From contig JAJRZW010000064.1 of assembly GCA_024275015.1 (NCBI GenBank), positions 30,814-94,813 of the forward strand: DNA of 64,000 nucleotides, in the 5' to 3' direction. The translations under genes were made by a program, and so were the position numbers. Source of the DNA: Deltaproteobacteria bacterium (lineage in GTDB: Bacteria > Desulfobacterota > Desulfobulbia > Desulfobulbales > JAJRZW01). Under the pieces are notes generated by a model. It worked only from the letters and a program-made list of their open reading frames with translations. It did no database searches and had not been told where the DNA came from. Positions 58,648 to 64,000 of the stretch are shown here, piece after piece (the stretch's first letter is position 1; every line of letters begins with the position of its first letter).

Positions 58648-60675
58648 TTGATGGCCGCACCTGTACGACGTCTTGTTATTACCTGTCTTTTTTTCTTCAC
58701 CCTGCCGGTTTCGGTGTTCGCGGCCCCGAACGCGGACAAGCCTCCTCCGCCTGACGCGGCGTTGATTATTTCCCGGGCAAAGGCGGCGGCGGCAAGTGGT
58801 GATCTTGTCCATGCTGTGGATCTGTATGCCTCGGTTTCCCGTCTTTTTCCCCAGGATAAACGCGTGGGCGAGACCCTGTGGCAGGTGGCGGAACTTTCCC
58901 GGCGCCGGGCAGAGGCGAACGAGGGAGAGGTCGGCTGGAGCGACGTCCGGAGCATGTACCGTGATTTCATCGTTGCCGCCCCTGCTTCCTCCCATATCGT
59001 AGCCGCCTACCTTGAAATCGCCCGGATAAATTACCGCCTTCGTCTTTTTCCCGAGGCCCGCAGTTACCTGCGGCTACTGGTGAAAAAATATCCCCGTTCA
59101 CCCCTGGTGGATGAGGTCCGGTTCCTGATGAGCCGGGTCGAAATGGGGATGGGGCGTTACGAGGTCGCAGAGGAGTATGCCCGTAAACTTTTCAAGACCG
59201 CGGTTGCCGGGAAAAGGGTTCGGGTCTCCCTGCTGCTGGCGGAGATCCTGACCGCCCGCGGTCGTCTTTCCCGGGCGATTTCACTGGTGCGCGGGATTGA
59301 GCCCCGGCTTGAGCCCGGTTCGGCCGAATTTCTTGAGGCCCTGAGGATCAAGGGCCGGGCCCAGCTATTGATGTCCGATCCCACTGCGGTGCGCAGGGGG
59401 CGCGATAATCTTTTTTATTATCTGAATATGATTGACGACCCCCGGCGGGCGGTCGAGACCAGGCTTCTTCTCGCAGAGGGGTTTTTAAAGGAGAAGAATT
59501 ACCCGGCTGCGAAGGGATTGCTGAAACTGGTGGTAAAAGAGGTCGACCCTGACAGCCGCGCCGGGGTACGGGCTCGTTTCCGTCTGGCGATGATTCGTGA
59601 TCTCGGTCTGGCGGGTAAGGTTCCGGCGGACAAGAGCGCCACCTGGGAGAGCAGCGGCGATGACATCTTTCTCAAGATCATCCGCCGTATGGATCGCAGG
59701 GAGGCCGGGCAGACAGCTCGCTATGTCCTTATGCGGCGGATGCTTGTCCGTGGCGATGATGATGGCGCGTATGCCAAGGGCCGGGCCTATCTTGTCGGCG
59801 GCGGCGGTCCCTGGAAGAGGGCGGTCCTTGCCGACAGCGTCGCGATCCTTATCAGGCGTTATCGGAAATGGCTTGATAGTAAAGAGTACGCCCGGGTCTA
59901 TGAAAGTTACCGCAATGAGTATCCGGTCATCAGGATGTATTCCGGCGGCAGCCTTCTCTTCCTCGTCGGTCAGGCCCTTGAAAAGATGGGGCTTTACGGC
60001 CAGGCGTCGGTGATCTATTACCGCGCCCTGGGGTTAAAACTCAGGGCATCCGAGCGTGACAGTCTCTATCTTCACCGGGCCAGGACTTATCTTGCCGCCG
60101 GCGATCTTGTCGCCGCCGGCCGGCTGCTTAAATATCTGCGCGGCAGATATGACAAGGGGGCGGTGGCGGCCGAGGTGCGTTATCTTTCCGGCCGTCTTCT
60201 CCTGCTGCGGGAAAGGCGGGACGAGGCCATGGGCATGCTTGATGCCGCCTTTAAAATGCCCGCCGGACCGCGCACCCTGGCCGGCCTGATTCAAGACACC
60301 GCTCCGCTCCTCATTGGTTCAAACCGTCTCGACCAGCTTGCTCGTCAGCTTGATCGTTGCGCCCGGGTTAAATGTCTGGCCGCTCCGCGGTTGCAGGATC
60401 ATTATATCCGTCTTGCCGACGCCCTGCGTCGGCATGGGCGTAAAGACGATGCCACCCGTGCCTATGGCCGGGCTTTATCTACCGGCGATAAAGATTCGTC
60501 CGCCGGTCGCAAGGCCGCCTATTACCTCGGCCGTGGCAAAGGCCGGACGGAGGGCGAGAGACTGCTCACAGAGGTCGCTGCGGCCAATACCCCCCTCTGG
60601 TCCGACCTCGCCCGGGCCGAGGTCGGGGATATAAGAATAAAAAAACTCGCAGACGCGACGGCGACCAGGGATTAG
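58648..60675 (+). CDS. Large TPR-repeat exported protein
   Basis: 675 aa; signal peptide, many TPR-like helices. Confidence 0.7.
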   Translation: MMAAPVRRLVITCLFFFTLPVSVFAAPNADKPPPPDAALIISRAKAAAASGDLVHAVDLYASVSRLFPQDKRVGETLWQVAELSRRRAEANEGEVGWSDVRSMYRDFIVAAPASSHIVAAYLEIARINYRLRLFPEARSYLRLLVKKYPRSPLVDEVRFLMSRVEMGMGRYEVAEEYARKLFKTAVAGKRVRVSLLLAEILTARGRLSRAISLVRGIEPRLEPGSAEFLEALRIKGRAQLLMSDPTAVRRGRDNLFYYLNMIDDPRRAVETRLLLAEGFLKEKNYPAAKGLLKLVVKEVDPDSRAGVRARFRLAMIRDLGLAGKVPADKSATWESSGDDIFLKIIRRMDRREAGQTARYVLMRRMLVRGDDDGAYAKGRAYLVGGGGPWKRAVLADSVAILIRRYRKWLDSKEYARVYESYRNEYPVIRMYSGGSLLFLVGQALEKMGLYGQASVIYYRALGLKLRASERDSLYLHRARTYLAAGDLVAAGRLLKYLRGRYDKGAVAAEVRYLSGRLLLLRERRDEAMGMLDAAFKMPAGPRTLAGLIQDTAPLLIGSNRLDQLARQLDRCARVKCLAAPRLQDHYIRLADALRRHGRKDDATRAYGRALSTGDKDSSAGRKAAYYLGRGKGRTEGERLLTEVAAANTPLWSDLARAEVGDIRIKKLADATATRD

Positions 60676-60679
60676 CAGT

Positions 60680-60760
60680 CTCGTAACAATCCCCCGCTCC
60701 GGCTGAAAACGGCGATTTCCGGAAATCGCCGAAGACGCCTACGCGGGGAATTGTTACGAG
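60680..60760. mobile_element. Repeat family B short form, almost perfect palindrome
   Basis: ctcgtaacaatccccc...cggcgatttccggaaatcgccg...ggggaattgttacgag. Confidence 0.7.
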
Positions 60761-60866
60761 TCTGTGAATATTGCCATCCTCCTGCTGCTTGTCATGCCCG
60801 CTGTTAACGGCTATAATCGGTCCGTTGTCTTTGTTTCTTTTGTCTTTACCAAAGGAGGTATGAGAG

Positions 60867-62705
60867 ATGAGAAGGAAGGGGGCGGCCTTTCTGATGGCGT
60901 TTTTTCTGTTGACGACGGCGTTTCCGGCCCGGGCCGCGGATGATATGTGCGGAATCGCCGTCGAGGCGCTCAAGCGGGGGACGGCGGCCTTTGCCGACGA
61001 CCGGGCCGCCGGGCTGAAACTGTTTATCAAGGCGCGGCAGCTCTGCCCGGATGATCCGCTCTACGCCTATAACCTCGGGGTGGCCTATTACCGGTACGGC
61101 CGCGCGGACGAGGCCGCAAAATATCTCGGCCAGGCGGTGACCGCCAACGGTTCCCGTCCCCGCTGGCGCAATAATTACGCCGCCGCCCTGCTCGACAGCG
61201 GCCGGGCCGGGGACGCCCTGAAACAGGCGGAGGCGGCCGCGGCCGCGGACGGGGCCAATCCGGAGATAGCCGATACCCTGGCCCGTAGCCGGGCCGCTGC
61301 CGGGAAAACGGTTTCCGCCCTCAAGGGCCTGCGTGAATTCGCCGCGAAGCATAAGTGGAACCGGCGTCTTGAAAAACGTTACGCGGTCATCCTCGACCGG
61401 GCCATGAGCCATGCCCTTGAGATGGTGAAACAGGGCGGTGTTGACCGTGGCCTTGCCGCCCTTTCCCGGCTCGATTTCGACCCCAAGGCGGTCAGGGCCC
61501 GGATCATGGTCATGGCCGCCGGCGGCCGCGCCTCCGAGGCCCTGGCCGTCGCCGCCCTGGCCCGTAAGCGTTTCAGCGATGATCCCGGCATAAAAGAGGC
61601 CTTTGATGACGCGGCCGGGCGGGTGGCCGCCTCCCTCTACCGCCGCTTCAGGCAGGGCGACGCCAAAAAGGCCGTTGCCACCGCCAGGGAACTGGCGGGC
61701 AAGTACCCGGATGCCGAACCCCTCCGCACCGCCTCCAACAAACTTCTCGACGCCCTTCTTTCCGATACCGCATCCATCGAGGTTCCGGCGGCGGTGGCCC
61801 GGGCCGACACCGACGCCGGAACCACCGGCCGGGCCGACAGCCTGCTGGCCGCCCTGGCCGCGCCCTCTGTTGCCGTGGCCGATGTCGATCTCAAGATTGA
61901 CGTGGAAGAAAACATCCCCAGGGGGGAAAAGGCGGGGCCTTACGACGTGGCGGTGGTCATCGGCAACCGCAGGTACAGGGCGGCGGGCGTGCCGCCGGTG
62001 GATTACGCCGAGCGTGACGCCGCGATCATGCGCAGATACCTGGTGCGCACCATGGGCTTTGATAAAAAGAATATCATCAAGGCCGACAACGCCACCCTCG
62101 GCACTTTCAACCAGATATTCGGCACCGGGTCAAACCCCAGGGGAAGGCTCTACAACTTCGTAAAACCCGGGCAGTCGCGGGTTTTTATCTATTATGTCGG
62201 CCACGGCGCCCCGGACCTCGGCAGCGGGGACGCCTATTTCGTCCCGGTGGAGGCCGACCCCCAGTACCTGTCCACCAGCGGCTACCGCCTGGCCACCTTT
62301 TATAAAAATCTCGACAAACTCCCGGCCAGGGACATCACCGTGGTGCTCGACGCCTGTTTCTCCGGCAACTCGTCCAGGGGGCTGCTCTTCAAGGGGGTAA
62401 GCTCCATCGTCATCAAGCCCAGGGAGGTGCGGGACAAACCGGCAAAGGCGGTGGTGGTGGCCAGCGCCCGGGCCGACCAGGTTTCCACCTGGTACCCGGA
62501 AAAGCGTCATTCCCTGTTCACCTATTATTTTCTCAAAGGATTGCAGGGCAAGGCGGACACTGACCACAACCATGAGATCACCGTGGGCGAGATGGCCGCC
62601 TTTCTCCAGGACAAGGTTCCCTACATGGCCCGCCGCCTGAAAGGGGTCGAGCAGCAGCCCACGGTCTCGGGTTCGCCCGACCGGGTTCTCGCCCGGCTGC
62701 GTTGA
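60867..62705 (+). CDS. Caspase-like (peptidase C14) protein with N-terminal TPR
   Basis: VAVVIGNRRYRAAGVPPVDYAERDA...FIYYVGHGAPD...ITVVLDACFSGNSSRG: His/Cys dyad; RBS aaaggaggt. Confidence 0.92.
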   Translation: MRRKGAAFLMAFFLLTTAFPARAADDMCGIAVEALKRGTAAFADDRAAGLKLFIKARQLCPDDPLYAYNLGVAYYRYGRADEAAKYLGQAVTANGSRPRWRNNYAAALLDSGRAGDALKQAEAAAAADGANPEIADTLARSRAAAGKTVSALKGLREFAAKHKWNRRLEKRYAVILDRAMSHALEMVKQGGVDRGLAALSRLDFDPKAVRARIMVMAAGGRASEALAVAALARKRFSDDPGIKEAFDDAAGRVAASLYRRFRQGDAKKAVATARELAGKYPDAEPLRTASNKLLDALLSDTASIEVPAAVARADTDAGTTGRADSLLAALAAPSVAVADVDLKIDVEENIPRGEKAGPYDVAVVIGNRRYRAAGVPPVDYAERDAAIMRRYLVRTMGFDKKNIIKADNATLGTFNQIFGTGSNPRGRLYNFVKPGQSRVFIYYVGHGAPDLGSGDAYFVPVEADPQYLSTSGYRLATFYKNLDKLPARDITVVLDACFSGNSSRGLLFKGVSSIVIKPREVRDKPAKAVVVASARADQVSTWYPEKRHSLFTYYFLKGLQGKADTDHNHEITVGEMAAFLQDKVPYMARRLKGVEQQPTVSGSPDRVLARLR

Positions 62706-63754
62706 AGAAGATGAAGGTGCGTTTTTTTCTGATATTTACAGCGGCCCTGTTCCTGGCCGGGTGTGCCGGTTCCGCCACGGCGCCGTCCGCGCCGGTGGAT
62801 GACATGGCGGCCGCGGGCGGCAAGGCTGAAAAGAAGCAGGATAAACCCGGCCCCAGGGCCGCCCTCGATGTTCTTGTGGCCGCGGTTCCGCATGGCCATA
62901 CCGTGGCCCTTACCGGGTTCAGGCGTTTGGGAGGCGCGGCGGACACCCTGGCCGCCCAGGTTCGCGGCCGCCTCGAGCCCCTGGTCCTTGCCGCCTGCCG
63001 GGATCGCGGCCTCGAAGTGGTTGACCGGGAAAACCTCGACCTGGTTCTGAACGAGTGGAAACTTGCCCAGAGCGGCATAACCGGCAGCGACATGGGCGCG
63101 GCCGGGCTCCTGGGCGCCAGGGTGGCGATAACCGGCGCGGTGGCCCGCGAGGGGAGACAGGTGCATCTCTTTCTGAAAGCGGTTGACCTGGCCACCGGCA
63201 GGGTCCTCGCGACCGCCGGGGCCTTCCAGCCCGCATCCCTCTATTCCTTCGACCCGGCGCCGCGACAGACGCTTCCCGCCAACATGGGGGTGAGCGCCGA
63301 CGGCCGCGTCACCCTGGCCGCCGACGCGGCCGCCTATTCTTTCGGCGACCATATCCGCTTAAGCTTTTCGGTGCGCGAGCCCGGTTACGTAACCGTGATC
63401 GACGTCAACCCTGAAGGCAAAAAAACAATCCTCTTCCCCAACTCCTACCAGACCGACAACTTCTGCCGCCCGGGCCGCAAGTACCATATCCCGCCGGACG
63501 ACGCCGCCTTTGACCTCGAGGTGACCCCGCCCGCCGGGGTTGACCGGGTGATGGCCCTGCTGTCCGACTCGCCCGGCCTGGCAGCCGCCGCCGCCACCCT
63601 GCCCACCGCCGCCCTTACCCGCGGCATCGTGGTAAGGAGCAGGGCAAGGGCGGTGATAAGGGTGGCGATCAGGCGAAAGCCGCAGGAGCGTCCTCCTGTG
63701 GGAGCGGCCTCCCGGCCGCGAACAGACCGAACAACCATAAATCATAACCCCTGA
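62702..63754 (+). CDS. Lipoprotein with FlgO/CsgG-like and DUF4384 domains
   Basis: lipobox LFLAGCAG; LDVLVAAVPHGHTVALTGF; C-terminal DUF4384-like GYVTVIDVNPEGKKTILFPN. Confidence 0.7.
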   Translation: MKKMKVRFFLIFTAALFLAGCAGSATAPSAPVDDMAAAGGKAEKKQDKPGPRAALDVLVAAVPHGHTVALTGFRRLGGAADTLAAQVRGRLEPLVLAACRDRGLEVVDRENLDLVLNEWKLAQSGITGSDMGAAGLLGARVAITGAVAREGRQVHLFLKAVDLATGRVLATAGAFQPASLYSFDPAPRQTLPANMGVSADGRVTLAADAAAYSFGDHIRLSFSVREPGYVTVIDVNPEGKKTILFPNSYQTDNFCRPGRKYHIPPDDAAFDLEVTPPAGVDRVMALLSDSPGLAAAAATLPTAALTRGIVVRSRARAVIRVAIRRKPQERPPVGAASRPRTDRTTINHNP

Positions 63755-63766
63755 ATAAAATCAAAA

Positions 63767-64000
63767 ATGCGAATTTCAAGATTTTTTCTTTCTTTTTCTC
63801 TCTTGTCGGTTTTCCTCTTTCCCGCCCTCACCCTGGCCGGGTTCATCCCCGGTTTCGAGATTCCCGGGGTCTCCTCTGCCGGTGGCGGCGCGGTTTTCGG
63901 CAGCGGCTTCACCGACGAGGTGACCGGCATGGAATTTGTTTTCGTGCCCGGCGGCTGTTTCCAGATGGGCAGCCCTGGTTCGGAAAAGGGCCGCGATGAC
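63767..64000 (+). CDS. Formylglycine-generating-enzyme (SUMF1)-domain protein, truncated by window end
   Basis: MRISRFFLSFSLLSVFLFPALTLAGFIPGF...TGMEFVFVPGGCFQMGSPGSEKGRDD: start of FGE-sulfatase domain. Confidence 0.85.
   Translation, partial: MRISRFFLSFSLLSVFLFPALTLAGFIPGFEIPGVSSAGGGAVFGSGFTDEVTGMEFVFVPGGCFQMGSPGSEKGRDD

Noticed and set aside
62621-63352. 243-aa minus-strand ORF opposite the DUF4384 lipoprotein
   Set aside because: Shadow ORF; compositional only.

Overview
The 64 kb window is a GC-rich bacterial chromosome segment. Gene content suggests Desulfobacterota/deltaproteobacteria (inference only). Main contents: (1) an MSHA-type IV pilus locus on the minus strand, about 1-16000 (GspF/MshG-like, MshE ATPase, MshM, secretin MshL, PilO/PilP/PilM-N-like proteins, five prepilin-like proteins, a giant MshQ-like adhesin); (2) housekeeping genes (dus, tkt, lptE, leuS, dnaB, rplI, DUF2232, rpsR, rpsF, mazG, ppaC, rarA, dgt, aldolase, ctp, envC-ftsX-ftsE); (3) signalling genes (Ser/Thr kinase-WD40, PP2C, FHA, two HDOD proteins, a response regulator, a sigma-54 activator); (4) a caspase-like protease, a DUF4384 lipoprotein and an FGE-sulfatase-domain protein at the right edge. 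The strongest hidden signal is a candidate selenoprotein missed by the ORF track. An in-frame TGA at 34168-34170 splits a UshA-like/tetraheme cytochrome gene. It sits in a PCG-U context and is followed by a 7-bp stem with a GGUCUU loop, at the spacing expected of a bacterial SECIS. Three other conserved genes (mshE, dnaB, ctp) carry in-frame TAA/TAG codons with clear homology continuing in the same frame. The window also holds at least three families of palindromic dispersed repeats, some of which contribute coding sequence to neighbouring genes (lptE start, dus 3' end). No rRNA, tRNA or CRISPR array was recognised. All calls come from reading the sequence and supplied translations; no searches were run.
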